Source: Typha latifolia (Eukaryota; Streptophyta; Magnoliopsida; Poales; Typhaceae). Taken from it: a stretch of 64,000 bases of DNA. Position numbers and translations under genes: made by a program. Below the pieces are notes generated by a model that worked only from the letters and a program-made list of their open reading frames with translations, was not told the origin of the DNA and ran no database searches. The DNA lies in contig CM034112.1 of NCBI GenBank assembly GCA_019914945.1, forward strand, positions 2,131,001-2,195,000. The letters are read 5' to 3'. This document shows positions 35,178 through 46,166 of the stretch, one piece after another; the first letter of the stretch is position 1; each line of letters opens with the position of its first letter.

Positions 35178-37207
35178 CTTTGTTATCACTAGCTTGAATG
35201 GCAATTGAAAGGCAAGAAAGAGAAGGATGATGATCTTGGATTGATCCTTGATTTTCAGAACCCCTTACTTATATACCAGATACCTAAAACAGCCTGGAGA
35301 GACAAGTAGAATCTAGCCAACTAAGCTTCACTTTTGTTGTCATCAGCCTGCAGGGGGGAATTTGCTATGTTTCTTCCAGGCAGGTAGCAACTTGTCTGGT
35401 GCCAGATCCATATTATAGGAGTTGGTTCTGTCATCAGACATGCAGTTTTTATGTATTAATGTCAAATGCACGAGGGTCATATACCTGCTTGTGTTGACAA
35501 TACCCTGTAAGGTTTCCAACAAATTCAGTTAGATGCCTTATCATATATTGAAATATGAACTGTAATCTGATAGCTATTAGGCATGACTGCAAAGGAAAAA
35601 AAATTGCAGCAAAAAACATATGACAAGCAAGGTCAATTCACAATGTCTACAGTCTGTTTTCCTTCTTTGTTCATTTATCAGAATTATATCCGGAACACGG
35701 AGATCAAATTAGAAGTCCTCAAGTAGACCATGGTATGAAAACTCTACTACAAAAAAAGAGTGAACAGAGAGATATTCCAACAAAGAATAAATAATTTTCA
35801 GGAATAAGTCAGTTGGAAGTATATATATGTGAAGAAATTGTAAGTTTAACATGTCAATAATTCCATCATTCAATATTATAAGTTCAGCACACTGATTTTG
35901 CAATGGGCCACTTATCTCCATTACCTGAAACAAATTGTGGTCATTGCTTTTTCTTTAGTTCAAGAATTGAATTGATTCCTGACTCTTCTTCGTTGTATGT
36001 GATCAAACATGTTTCAATTATTAGCAGCAAAGATCCCCCACATAAGACCCATAAGTTGCTCCACAGCCTCTTAAGATGAATCACAAGCAACATAAAGATG
36101 CTGCTGCTTCTTTGGTCCTATGCGCATAGGGAGCGTGAAGTTTCTCTAGCAATGCTTCAAACTGTCCCTGCATCTATAATAATGATCACTCCATGCAAAG
36201 TAAAATAAAATCAGGTCTGTACTCTGTAGACAACTTTTCTTCAAGTCATCAAATGAGTAAACTCATACATGTATGATGAATGTAAGATGACATCAGTGGA
36301 AAAAAAGAAGTAGCAAGTCTGCATCAATACCTTTGAATCGCCTCATGCCACCTTAGGTCGCAACCCATGCTTTTAGGGAAATCTCTGTCAATATCAATGA
36401 CATTTTAGATCTATAAAAGCTTAATCCAAAAGTTATTATATCTAATGCCTCATTTAAGGTCCGTAATTGTCTCTTTGTCAGCATGTAATAAAGGAGACCA
36501 TCTAGTGTCATAAAAAGTAATCGATGTTCTTCATACCAAGGAACAGAGTGCAATAAGAAAATAAGAATACCAATTTTCAGAGCGAACATATATTTCTAAA
36601 CAAATAACTAATATTAAACACTTCCAGAAAATAAAAAACGAAGTATATAACTATCAAATAACTAATATTAAGCACTTCCAGAAAATAAAAAACGAAGTAT
36701 ATAACTATCAGTAAGGCGACGTTGAGGATAAGAGAATAAGGAATTACAAGGGTTATAGATACAAAATGAGACTACTCAAGAATACATGTATATTTTTTTG
36801 AGAAACTACTAAACCAAATCATACGGTTGAGAGAACCCTCGAAGAGGATAAATCGTTAGACTAAGATATGCTTCGGATAGATCTTCTCAGTTCTGTCATT
36901 TATTAACATAACTAATGATATGCCCCTACCTATACAGATCATTGAGAAAAAATAAAGTGAGGCGGTTCTAAGAGTTAACTATGTAGTTTTCAATAAAAAC
37001 ATTATCAAGTATTATTTCGCAAGCTTAACGGCAATGATTAAGCCATTCTCTGTACTATTACTTACAATGCATATAGTCATGGTAAATTAGCATTCAAGTT
37101 GAGAGTGACACAAAACTTTGCATTGATGCAAGCTTAAGTATATATCATTTGAGGAAGAACAACAAAGTATACAATATCAAACTTATGCACATGGGAAAAT
37201 TTGGAAG
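35178..37207. other. A1 promoter and spacer to A2
   Basis: The A1 TATA box is at about 35265-35278. Unlike later copies no clear repeated upstream module is visible; only a tail-like piece (ttcaattattagcagcaaag) occurs at about 36014. The remainder is AT-rich without a supported gene. Confidence 0.5.
36601..36708. repeat. 54-bp tandem duplication
   Basis: Bases 36601-36654 are repeated at 36655-36708 with one difference (a/g), so this is a recent duplication. Confidence 0.95.
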
Positions 37208-37246
37208 GTGATGAACCAATCCTTCAAAAAATTGGATGGCTATCAC
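37208..37246 (-). other. 3' inverted repeat of A2
   Basis: GTGAT (37208-37212) pairs with ATCAC (37242-37246) and CCAAT (37216-37220) with ATTGG (37231-37235). An alternative inner pairing ATCC/GGAT also exists. It starts 25 bases after the stop codon. Confidence 0.55.
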
Positions 37247-37271
37247 TGGATATTGGAGATCTAAAGGAATT

Positions 37272-38078
37272 TTATGAGCTAAGGATGTTTAGAAGAGAAA
37301 CTCGACTTTGGATCATTCGTCTGAACAAACATTCCAATCCCCTTTCTAGACCTTCAATGCTGACCTCCAATGTCTGCAATTCCTTTTGCACCTTCACCAT
37401 CTTCCCCTCATCATCCTTGAAGGAATAAGGAAAGAACAAGGCATCATCCTCATCCTCTCCTTCCTCGCATGTCACTTTCCTCTTGTGCAATGTCCTTGAG
37501 ATAAGAGACCACTTGCTAGTCTTCGGTTTCACCATTCTTGTGGACAAGAATGTCAAAATGGTCTGGAGGAATGAGATAGTGATCTCTCTTGCTTCTGTCA
37601 ATAGGCAAATTGCATTTGATAGACCTTGGTCTTCTTTGATGGTAGAATTTGCTCCAGACTTGCTACCTATCTGCTTCTTGATATCCTTGTTTGCCTTCTT
37701 CCCCGATCGAATATAAGCTTGTACTTTGCTTTCAATAGCTGCATCTCCTCGTCGCAAGGCTGATCTAATATCTTGAACATGCTCTTTCATGGCAGCCAAG
37801 TTATCCTTCATTCCACCACATAGGTCCAACAATCTGATAGAGCCTTCCAGCTCCACTTCTACCAATTCCTTTTTCTGGGATTGATTGCTTGGTAAGCGAA
37901 GAAACTCCTCGATGCATCTGTACAAATCTCCGAGCCCCATGAGCCCATCGCACATCATCTGGGCTGTTAAGGGGGATGAATTCATGCAAGCCCTCAACTT
38001 GTGGAGCTCTTCTTCAACCTTGAGATAGGCGGAGTGAGATCTTGACGGCAAGCTGACGGATCGGATATGGCAAGCCAT
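37272..38078 (-). CDS. DUF241 family protein, array copy A2
   Basis: 268 aa, intronless. It starts MACHIRSVSLPSRSHSAYLK and ends RMIQSRVSLLNILSS. It is shorter than A1 around the third block (EEFLRLPSNQSQKKELVEVE), lacking the histidine/proline-rich HPQQKKW segment of later copies. The middle blocks are well kept: LLDLCGGMKDNLAAMKEHVQ, FLQTILTFLSTRM and KPKTSKWSLISRTLHKRKVT. The acidic linker EEGEDEDDALFFPYSFKDDE takes the place of the FSSYSCKDL linker. It branches off before the A4-A12 copies by eye. Confidence 0.9.
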   Translation of the reverse strand: MACHIRSVSLPSRSHSAYLKVEEELHKLRACMNSSPLTAQMMCDGLMGLGDLYRCIEEFLRLPSNQSQKKELVEVELEGSIRLLDLCGGMKDNLAAMKEHVQDIRSALRRGDAAIESKVQAYIRSGKKANKDIKKQIGSKSGANSTIKEDQGLSNAICLLTEAREITISFLQTILTFLSTRMVKPKTSKWSLISRTLHKRKVTCEEGEDEDDALFFPYSFKDDEGKMVKVQKELQTLEVSIEGLERGLECLFRRMIQSRVSLLNILSS

Positions 38079-38397
38079 CTTTTGGTCTAGGTAACAGAGA
38101 CTGTTTTAGTCTGAAACAATTGAAGGGCAAGAGAAGGAAGTGGTTGTTCCATTTGATCCTTGAGCTCCTCTCTATTTATAAACCATCAAGAAACCTTTGA
38201 GATGAGGAGACACCGAGAATCTTGTGAAAAGTGGGTCTTGTAGCCACTACCACAAACATCTCGTGTGCATTTATTCATTGTTAACGTTGTCATGCTTCAA
38301 CCACTAGCTGCAATGATCCACCAAACGAGATCATATTATGGACTGGTGGTAGACCCAACTAAGCCTTCATTGACGAGGAGACACCAAGAATCTCTCT

Positions 38398-38429
<32 letters not shown>

Positions 38430-38560
38430 CATGTCTATGTGGGCGTTGGTGCTCAACGTGATTCTTGTAGCCATTACCACAAACAACTCCTGTTCGTCTC
38501 CTGTCACCTTCATGTTTCAGCTGCAACAAGCTTATGATGCGGCAGCTTTAATCAAAGCAT
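38079..38560 (-). promoter_or_regulatory. A2 upstream region: TATA box and two upstream modules
   Basis: The TATA box (plus strand TATTTATAAAC) is at 38173-38183. Module cores are at about 38231 (GTCTTGTAGCCACTACCACA) and about 38461 (ATTCTTGTAGCCATTACCAC). A (CT)n tract at 38391-38430 separates them. Confidence 0.65.
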
Positions 38561-39494
38561 TTTGGAAATTGTACTCCCAATTGATGCTAATCATATACAC
38601 ATCTCGGTTATGCCTAAATCAAGATTAGTCATGTCAACTCGGGCCAATATAGTAAAGCATATATATATATATACTATTTTCTTGCATGTATACTCCTCAA
38701 AAGCTCCTTATGTTCTTGTATATCCCTCCAAATTTCGTACTTGCATGAATACTCTAAAAAATCTATTGTTTTTGCATGAATGCCCTCTTAGTTACTTTCC
38801 AATTAATTATATGTTAAAATTTGAAGTATTTAATAGGTGATATAAAAAAGGATGCTCTTATTTGAGAGTAATGTATCCAAAAAGAATAAGAGATCAAATT
38901 TTAATTTAACTTTCATGGGTATGCCAATATATATATATATATATATAACGTAATTTTCCATATCAATTTACCAAAGCAGATAAAAGAATATGAAACAATA
39001 CTGGCAGGCAAAAGAGCTATTAATATCAACGAGACCTCAAAATTATAAAACCTATAAATTGTGAATTTAAACAAAATAATATCTATTATTATGAGGAGTT
39101 GCTCAATAAAGAATGACACATTGCCCGGAAATCATTCATGTAACTGCGAAAAGGAAGTAAACCACAAGGCTAAAGTAAACATATAGTGTCAAAATTGAGC
39201 AGTCTTATGAAAAATGTAATCATCACCGGAAATATCATCCAGAACATAATTGTGAATCTGTCACAGGATTTGGAGCTGGAATATCTCTACAAGCAATAAT
39301 CGATATCTAATCATAACTTCATAAGCTATTCCCCGAGTCATTAGGAACTGACGAGCAAAAGACAACGCATAAGAGTATTAGTAGGAAACCAAATCAACAA
39401 TGAGAAAGACCATTGTATATAATCAAATGTTTGACATTAATTACAACGGTATATGGTACATCTAATTTGCATACAAAATTGGAAGAACTCATAA
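38561..39494. other. AT-rich spacer A2-A3
   Basis: (AT)n tracts at about 38655-38672 and 38930-38947. No gene seen. Confidence 0.6.
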
Positions 39495-39530
39495 TGATTG
39501 ATGAATCCTATAAAAGATGGATTCCAATCA
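39495..39530 (-). other. 3' inverted repeat of A3
   Basis: TGATTG + GAATCC (39495-39500, 39503-39508) pairs with GGATTC + CAATCA (39519-39530): 12 pairs with a two-base bulge. It starts 36 bases after the stop codon. Confidence 0.7.
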
Positions 39531-39566
39531 TCGGATATTGGATGAATAAGGCGTAATGAGATCTTT

Positions 39567-40391
39567 TTATGAGCTAAGGATATTCAGAAGAGCAACTCTG
39601 GTTTGGATCAGCCTCCTGAATAAGAATTCTACTCCACTCTCTAGACCTCCAATGCTGACCTCTAATGACATCAATTGCTTTTGAGCCTTTGGTAGGCTTC
39701 CATCATCCAAATCCTTGCAGAAGTAAGAAGACAACCCAAAGGTCTCATCCTCTTGCTCCTCATTGCGTGCCACTTTCTGCTTGTGAAACATCTTTGAGAC
39801 AGGAGACCACTTGCTAGTCTTTGGCTCGACAATTTGTGTCGACAAGAAGGACAGAGCAGATTGGAGGATAGAGACGATGATCTCCCTTGCTTCTATCAAC
39901 AATCTAACGACTGTTGAAAGATCATTGTCCTCTTTGATGAGCGAAATTGGTCCACACTTATTACGCGTCTGCTTCCTAACATCCTTGTTTGCCTTCTTCG
40001 TGAGACGAATGAAAGCTCGAACTTTGCTTTCAATTGCAGAAGCTCCTTCTCTTCGAAGAGCACATTGGAGGTCTTGGATGCACATCCTCATTGCACCGAA
40101 GTTATCCTGCAGTGCCCCGCAGAGGTCCAGAAATCTGACAGACACTTCAAGTTCCTCTTCCAGCCATTTCTTACACTGTGGATGGGAGATAATATTTTGG
40201 TTGCTTGGCAAGCAGAAAAGCTCCTCAATGCGCACATACAAATCTCTGACCCCTTTCAACGCATCACACATCATCTGCGGTGCTGAGGAGGAAGCTGCAC
40301 AAGCCTTTAGCTTCTGCAGCTCTTCTTCTACGTTGAGTACAAGAGGATTAGGACTTGAGGGAAGGCTGGCAGATCGGAGGTGGCAACCCAT
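39567..40391 (-). CDS. DUF241 family protein, array copy A3
   Basis: 274 aa from the methionine at 40389-40391 (MGCHLRSASLPSSPNPLVLN). The open frame reaches seven codons further up, but this methionine is the one aligned with all other copies. It has the longer ALRREGASAIESKV form of the fifth block that A4-A6 share. Distinctive changes are NKCGPISLIKEDNDLSTVVR, and a linker reading EEQEDETFGLSSYFCKDL. The C-terminus is RRLIQTRVALLNILSS. No introns, no signal peptide. Confidence 0.9.
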   Translation of the reverse strand: MGCHLRSASLPSSPNPLVLNVEEELQKLKACAASSSAPQMMCDALKGVRDLYVRIEELFCLPSNQNIISHPQCKKWLEEELEVSVRFLDLCGALQDNFGAMRMCIQDLQCALRREGASAIESKVRAFIRLTKKANKDVRKQTRNKCGPISLIKEDNDLSTVVRLLIEAREIIVSILQSALSFLSTQIVEPKTSKWSPVSKMFHKQKVARNEEQEDETFGLSSYFCKDLDDGSLPKAQKQLMSLEVSIGGLESGVEFLFRRLIQTRVALLNILSS

Positions 40392-40960
40392 CTTTGCGCC
40401 GTAATATTGCAAGGACTCTTTTCTATCAAGGTAACTGAAGGAGTGAAACAGAGATGGAATGGTGAGATTCGAAGCTTGGCTCCCTCTACTTATAAACCGA
40501 ACTCAGAACCACAAGACACCAAGAATCTCAGCAACCAAGCTTCCATGTGCTGTCAATGCAGGTCTTTGTCTGCAGCGTGATTCTTGTAGCCAATTTTGCA
40601 AACAATTTGTATTCTTTAAATTTTTCTTTAGTACAAGAGATGGTTGGGCATCTTCATAATTCAAGGCCATAATGTTCCGAAAAAAAAAAACCTTTAATGA
40701 TTTCATAAGAAAACCTTATAGAATGCAAAAATCAGGATTCAGTACCAGCAACATCTCAATTAGCAAGACTGCATGAGCTGTCCATGTGGGTCTGGGTCTG
40801 CAATGGGCTTCTTGTAGCCATTACCATGAACAGCTCGTGTTCATTTCTTTCTTCTCAGGATTCCTGTGAATTGGAACTTCTTCATTTTCCGAGCTGTCAT
40901 GCTCCAATTGTTAGCAGCAAGATCTTGTAGCCATCACTGCACGAGCATCATATGTTAGGT
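40392..40960 (-). promoter_or_regulatory. A3 upstream region: TATA box and two upstream modules
   Basis: The TATA box (CTACTTATAAACC, plus strand) is at about 40486-40498. Module cores are at about 40578 (GATTCTTGTAGCCAATTTTG) and 40806 (CTTCTTGTAGCCATTACCAT). The second continues into TGTCATGCTCCAATTGTTAG and a GCACGAG end. Confidence 0.7.
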
Positions 40961-42012
40961 GGTGGATCCAAGAGATGATATAAATATTAGCAATTTAGCA
41001 GCAGACTACCCACCAGAACGTATTTCCTGTCGGTGTTCTGTTGATTAAAAGAAGCAGTGACAACTTTCATGGCGATTATAGCATCAGAAATTGGTCTTCT
41101 TGCAAATCAGTAATGCATCTACCAGCTCTCCCTCACCTTCAGATGATGTACGTGCATCTCATCAAACAATAAGATTAAGACTACGTGAGCAATGGTCCAA
41201 AGAGAACCTAAGTAGGCATAATAAAATGTCATAGTTACATGCAATCATCTTTTCATTCTTCAAGTACCAGGCTTCCCCTTTTTTTTTCTCCCCTCTTCTT
41301 ATGAATCAAGGAATAGTATCATGTTGCACGAAGACTTAGAATGTCTTCTGCTATAAGAATTGCGATCTAACATGAAATAAGAAAAATTTCAGTTTTCTGA
41401 TATGGACTTAAAATGCATAATCAGAAAGAATAGCTGTTAAAGGAACAAACAACAACAAGAATGTAATTACCAGGCAGGCAAACACCAGATATCACTAAAA
41501 TTAGGGAGCACACATCAATACTGAAGTTGTAAGAAGATAGACAGTGTAACATAAACAGGATAATAAATACACTTGTGGAGGAAAAATAATGTTAATGATG
41601 CATATAGAATTGCTTTGGAAGCATCATTCCGGAAGATGTGAAATAATTAAAATTGAAGGGCCAAGTATGCTAATTATCAGTAATCTTCTTGATGAGTACC
41701 TTTATCAGTGCTTAAATGATAGGCTTCTATCCATATAAGGGTTTTTAACACAATTTTGTGCTAGAACAGCATCCAACAATTTTGTAAAATCTTTAAAGAA
41801 CACAGGTTAGAAAAAATACCTATACACCATAAAATTTCTACATGAAATTGAAAAGTATTTCATAAGCTAGTACAAGCAAAAGATGAAGCATGAAAATGTT
41901 ACAAGAGTCAACTAATAGAAAAATCCCTGTATTTTTATAAGATAAAGTATCTGATTTCAACTGCAACAGTATGCTATACAATTTTCAATTGTAGACAGGC
42001 AGAAATGACACT
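40961..42012. other. Spacer A3-A4
   Basis: AT-rich spacer. The last 100 bases are the 3' flank shared by many copies (tttcaactgcaacagtatgc...). No gene seen. Confidence 0.6.
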
Positions 42013-42044
42013 GATCAGAATCCTTTAAAAGGCAGATTCTGATC
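42013..42044 (-). other. 3' inverted repeat of A4
   Basis: GATCAGAATC (42013-42022) pairs fully with GATTCTGATC (42035-42044). Inside the stem is CCTTTAAAAGG, itself nearly self-complementary. It starts 43 bases after the stop codon. Confidence 0.85.
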
Positions 42045-42087
42045 ATTGATCACAAGAAGTACAAGGTCTGAGACTCTGAGCACACTT

Positions 42088-42918
42088 TTACAAGCTAAGC
42101 TTATTTAGTAGAGAAACTCTACTTCGGATTAGTTGCCTGAATAGACATTCTAATCCATTCTCAAGACCTCCAATGCTGAGCTTGAATATCTGCAATTGCT
42201 TTTGAGCCCTCAAAACCTTCTCGTCATTCAAATCCTTGCATGAAAAAGAAGCAAAGACAAAGATATCATCATCTTCTTGCTCTTCCTCGCATGCCACTTT
42301 CCTCTTACTTAATGCCTTTGAGGCAAGAGACCACTTGCTAGTCTTTGGTTTGACCATTTGCTTCGACAAGAATGACAGAACAGATTGAAGGAGAGAGATG
42401 GTGATTTCCCTCGCTTCAGTCAACAGTCTAACTACAATAAAAAGATCATTATCCGATTTGTTCTGAGAAATATATCCACACTTGTCACCCATCTGCTTCT
42501 TGACATCCTTGTTTGCCTTCTTCGTGAACCGGATGTAGGCTTGAAATTTGCTCTCAATAGCTGAAGCTCCTTCTCTGCGTAGAGCAGATTGCAAGTCTTG
42601 AATGTGCATTTTCATTGCACCCAAGTTATCCCGCATTGTCCCGCAGAGGTCTAGCAATTTAACTGATCCTTCAAGTTCTTCCTCCACCCATTTATTCTGT
42701 TGTGGGTGGGAGAGACCATTTTGATTGCTTGGCAAGCAGAAAAGTTCTTCGATGCATTCATACAAATATATGATCCCTTTCAATGCATCACACGTCATCT
42801 GAGCTGTTAAGGAGGAGGAAGCTGCACAAGCCTTTAGCTTCTGCAGCTCTTCTTCAACCTTGAGCACAAGGGAATTGGGTCTCGTGGGCAAGCTGATGGA
42901 TCGCAGGTGGCAAGCCAT
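42088..42918 (-). CDS. DUF241 family protein, array copy A4
   Basis: 276 aa, intronless; a typical member of the A4-A6 subgroup. Blocks: MACHLRSISLPTRPNS, VEEELQKLKACAAS, ELFCLPSNQNGLSHPQQNKW, GSVKLLDLCGTMRDNLGAMK, IQDLQSALRREGASAIESK, TKKANKDVKKQMGDKCGYIS, REITISLLQSVLSFLSKQMV, KPKTSKWSLASKALSKRKVA, FVFASFSCKDLNDEKVLRAQ, LENGLECLFRQLIRSRVSLL. The open frame continues 64 codons upstream to 43110, but that extension runs across the TATA box and is not part of the protein. A moderately hydrophobic helix (about residues 182-198) is the only possible membrane-associated piece. Confidence 0.92.
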   Translation of the reverse strand: MACHLRSISLPTRPNSLVLKVEEELQKLKACAASSSLTAQMTCDALKGIIYLYECIEELFCLPSNQNGLSHPQQNKWVEEELEGSVKLLDLCGTMRDNLGAMKMHIQDLQSALRREGASAIESKFQAYIRFTKKANKDVKKQMGDKCGYISQNKSDNDLFIVVRLLTEAREITISLLQSVLSFLSKQMVKPKTSKWSLASKALSKRKVACEEEQEDDDIFVFASFSCKDLNDEKVLRAQKQLQIFKLSIGGLENGLECLFRQLIRSRVSLLNKLSL

Positions 42919-43680
42919 TTTTTCGCTGTAAGCGTGTAAGAACTCTTTTCCTGTATAGCTATTGAAGAAGAAAGAAAGGAGAGATTGTTCAAGTGATTGG
43001 GCTTGATCCGTGGACTTCCCCCTACTTATAAACAAAACTAAGAACCAATAATGTAGAAATGTAGTTAGATGGGGAGACACAGAGAACTTAATAAGAACCC
43101 AAACTCCCATGTGCTATCAATGTAGGTCCTGCTCTTGTACATGGTTCTTTCAGACATGATTGCAAACAAGTTGTCTTCTTTAATATTTGCTTAATGCAAC
43201 AGATTGCAAACAAGTTGTCTTCTTTAATATTTGCTTAATGCAACAGATTGCATGGAAGCCTGACATTTCCCCGCTGTCCAGGGCAATCATGCTTCAATTA
43301 TAAGCAGCAATATCGGCAGAACGAGTGCCATAATTTGGTGTTGAATTGAATCCAAAAGGAAAAAGGAAATTCGCCAATAGTTTTAAAGAAACAACCATTT
43401 AATGATAGAATCAGTATTCATTACCAGGAACGTTTCAGTAGGTGAGCTCGCATGTGGTGTCAATATGGGTCCTGCACCGCAACATAGTTATTGTAGCCAT
43501 TTCCGCAAACAGGTCGTATTCACTTCTTTGTTCTTTACTAATCCATGTGAATTGGGTGCCCTGCACTTCTTCAAGACTTCGTCGTTCCGGGCTGTCATGT
43601 TTCGATTATTAGCAGCGAAAAAAGTCTTGTAGCCATTACCGCACGAGCATCATATGTTTGGTGGCGGATCGAAGAAATAA
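42919..43680 (-). promoter_or_regulatory. A4 upstream region: TATA box and two upstream modules
   Basis: The TATA box (CCTACTTATAAAC) is at 43020-43032. Module cores are at about 43141 (TGGTTCTTTCAGACATGATT) and 43482 (AGTTATTGTAGCCATTTCCG). The proximal module contains a 44-bp tandem duplication. Confidence 0.75.
43158..43245. repeat. 44-bp tandem duplication in the A4 proximal module
   Basis: 43158-43201 is repeated exactly at 43202-43245. The equivalent A5 and A6 modules have a single copy, so the duplication is specific to A4 and recent. Confidence 0.95.
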
Positions 43681-45269
43681 CTCAATTATTAGCAGCAGAC
43701 AACTCCCACTCCCACAGCCTATTCCCTCGCGCTCTTATATTGGTCGAAACAAGCGGCGACAACATCTGCATAGCCAATTAGCCATTATAGCTGCATCGGT
43801 ATTGTTTTCTTCTTTTTCCTTTTTCTCTTAATACAATTTGAGCCTGAACCATTTCATAAGTTGGAAAATTCCAAATAACGCCCTATGTTTCATCATTTTC
43901 CAATTAACAACCCGTCATTTTATCACCCTACCCTCCTTTTTTTTAATATATTTTTCTTCCGACATCTGAGTTAACTTAACGTCTTAACCCAGCCATTTTT
44001 AAACAGACGGGTATCAAACAAGAATTAACCTCCATTTTGTTTAAGGGCTTATAACCAATATTTATGGTTATGCCCTCTTTTCATTTCTCTATGTTATGGG
44101 TTTGGCTTGAAGAAAGAGACTAGATTATGGTTCAAGGGAAACTAGAGAGTTTTGATTTGGTGTGGTAGGATACGGTGATTAGATTTTAAAAGAAGTTTTT
44201 AATTTGGCGAGGAAGGGTTTGGTAAGATATGACTTAAAAAGGGTTTGGTTAGTGTAGGTCTCTTCCATTAGCTCGACTAGAGTTAGTTAGGAAAGGGGAG
44301 AGAAGGAGGTCATCCGCGACGAAAAAGACACGCAGCCAAACCCTAATAAAGCTAGGGTTGAGTTTTTCTTTCTTGGAGTGAGGTAGAACATCCGAAATGG
44401 TTTATTAGAGGTAAATATAAAGAACCTTATAAAATGTTCAGTCATGTGGAAGTGAAGAATGAATTTGTTAGAAAAGTGATTATGGAAAAGTATTTAAACA
44501 AGAAAAAAGAGATTACTTTTCTCTCGCCATTATAAGGATTACATGGAGTTGTTCTCCTTTATCTCTCTCCTTTTGCCATCACACCCCTGCGTAATTGAAT
44601 TCATGGTTAAGGAACAATTCAAAGTGATAATACCTTTGGATACAAAATTAGAGCTGTAGCTAATAAACATACGAACATTTCCATGAAGATAGAGCTTCAG
44701 CATGTAGGAAATGTAAGAAAACTTAAGAACTGTGACTAACAGTCTAACATGATATAACAAAACTTTCAGCTTTCTTATATGGACTTAAACTTAAAAAGAT
44801 AATGATGGAAGACTAGAGCAGAAAACATCAAATTAACATATACAGAATATCAATAAGAGTAAGTAGCCCACATCAAAACTCAGGTTAAAGATAACATATA
44901 CAGGATAATTGTAAACTTGTGAAGGAAAAAGTTAATGATACATATACAACTGTGTAGTCTTCTCAGTTAATACCTTCATTATCATTTAGATGATATGTTT
45001 CCAACCGAGGGTCGGTAACATAATTTAGGACATCAACTGAAAATTCTGTAATATATTTAGAGGACTCGAGTTAGAATATATCTTCAAGTGAATATATCTA
45101 AAAGAAAAGTATTTCACGAGCCAATACAAGCAAAAGATGAAGCAATAAATCATTTCATGAATCGATCAATTGCAAAATCTTGTTTTTTCATAAGATAAAC
45201 TATCCAATTTCAACTGGAACAGTATGCTATACATTTTCAGTTGTAGACAAAAGAGGAAAAATTGATGCT
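43681..45269. other. Spacer A4-A5, duplicated again between A5 and A6
   Basis: Segments at about 43870-43945 and 44420-44760 recur at about 46985-47060 and 47440-47780. At 44425-44540 a plus-strand frame (KMFSHVEVKNEFVRK...) is broken relative to its open counterpart at 47301-47579. No intact gene. Confidence 0.55.
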
Positions 45270-45301
45270 GATCAGAATCCTTTAAAAGGCAGATTCTGAT
45301 C
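45270..45301 (-). other. 3' inverted repeat of A5
   Basis: Same perfect 10-bp arms as A4: GATCAGAATC (45270-45279) with GATTCTGATC (45292-45301). It starts 34 bases after the stop codon. Confidence 0.85.
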
Positions 45302-45335
45302 ATTGATCGCAAGAGGTACAAGTCTGAGCAGACTT

Positions 45336-46166
45336 TTATGAGCTAAGCGTATTTAGTAGAGAAACTCTACTTTGGATTAGTCGTTTGAACAAGCATTCTA
45401 ATCCATTCTCGAGAGCTCCAATGCTGACCTCAAAAATCTGCAATTGCTTTTGAGCCCTCAAAACCATCTCACCATCCATATCCTTGCATGAATAAGAAGC
45501 AAAGATGAAGATATCATCATCATCCTCTTGCTCCTCACACGCCACTTTCCTCTTATGTAATGTCGTCGAGACAAAAGACCACTTGCTAGTCTTTGGTTTG
45601 ACCATTTGCTTCGACAAGAATGACAGAAAATTTTGAAGGAGAGAGATGGTGATCTCCCTTGCTTCAGTCAGCATTTTAGCCACAACAAAAAGATCATTGT
45701 CCTCTTTGTTATGAGAAATAGATCCACACTTGCCACCCATCTGCTTCTTGACATCCTTGTTTGCCTTCTTCACGAAACGGATATAGGCTTGAAGTTTGCT
45801 CTCAATAGCCGAAGCTCCTTCTCTGCGTAGAGCAGATTGCAAGTCTTGAATGTGCATTTTCATTGCACCCAGGTTATCCTGCACTGTCCTGCAGAGGTCT
45901 AGCAATCTGACTGATCCTTCAAGTTCTTCCTCCTCCCATTTCTTTTGTTGCGGGTTGGAGAGACCATTTTGATTGCTCGGCAAGCAGAAAAGCTCTTCAA
46001 TGCATTCATGCAAATATCTGATCCCTTTCAATGCATCGGACATCGTCTGGGCTGTTAAGCCGGAGGAAGCTGAGTAAGCCTTTAGCTTCTGCAGCTCTTC
46101 TTTAACCTTAAGCACAAGGGTATTGGGTCTTGTGGGCAAGCTGATTGATCGCAGATGGCAAGCCAT
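45336..46166 (-). CDS. DUF241 family protein, array copy A5
   Basis: 276 aa, closest to A4 and A6. It differs by YSASSGLTAQTMSDALKGIR in the second block, where the others have MMCDALK or MTCDALK. It also has CRTVQDNLGAMK in place of CGTMRDNLGAMK, and an aspartate-rich linker (EEQEDDDDIFIFASYSCKDM). The upstream open frame reaches 46367 (67 extra codons). As in A4 this reading crosses the TATA box, so the methionine at 46164-46166 is taken as start. Ends KRLIQSRVSLLNTLSS. Confidence 0.92.
   Translation of the reverse strand: MACHLRSISLPTRPNTLVLKVKEELQKLKAYSASSGLTAQTMSDALKGIRYLHECIEELFCLPSNQNGLSNPQQKKWEEEELEGSVRLLDLCRTVQDNLGAMKMHIQDLQSALRREGASAIESKLQAYIRFVKKANKDVKKQMGGKCGSISHNKEDNDLFVVAKMLTEAREITISLLQNFLSFLSKQMVKPKTSKWSFVSTTLHKRKVACEEQEDDDDIFIFASYSCKDMDGEMVLRAQKQLQIFEVSIGALENGLECLFKRLIQSRVSLLNTLSS

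Noticed and set aside
38391..38430. CT-rich tracts as CRISPR-like or other arrays
   Set aside because: Simple microsatellites without spacers; this is plant nuclear DNA.
42919..43110. N-terminal extension of A4 as a membrane anchor
   Set aside because: It crosses the TATA box and the equivalent DNA in A6 is in another frame.
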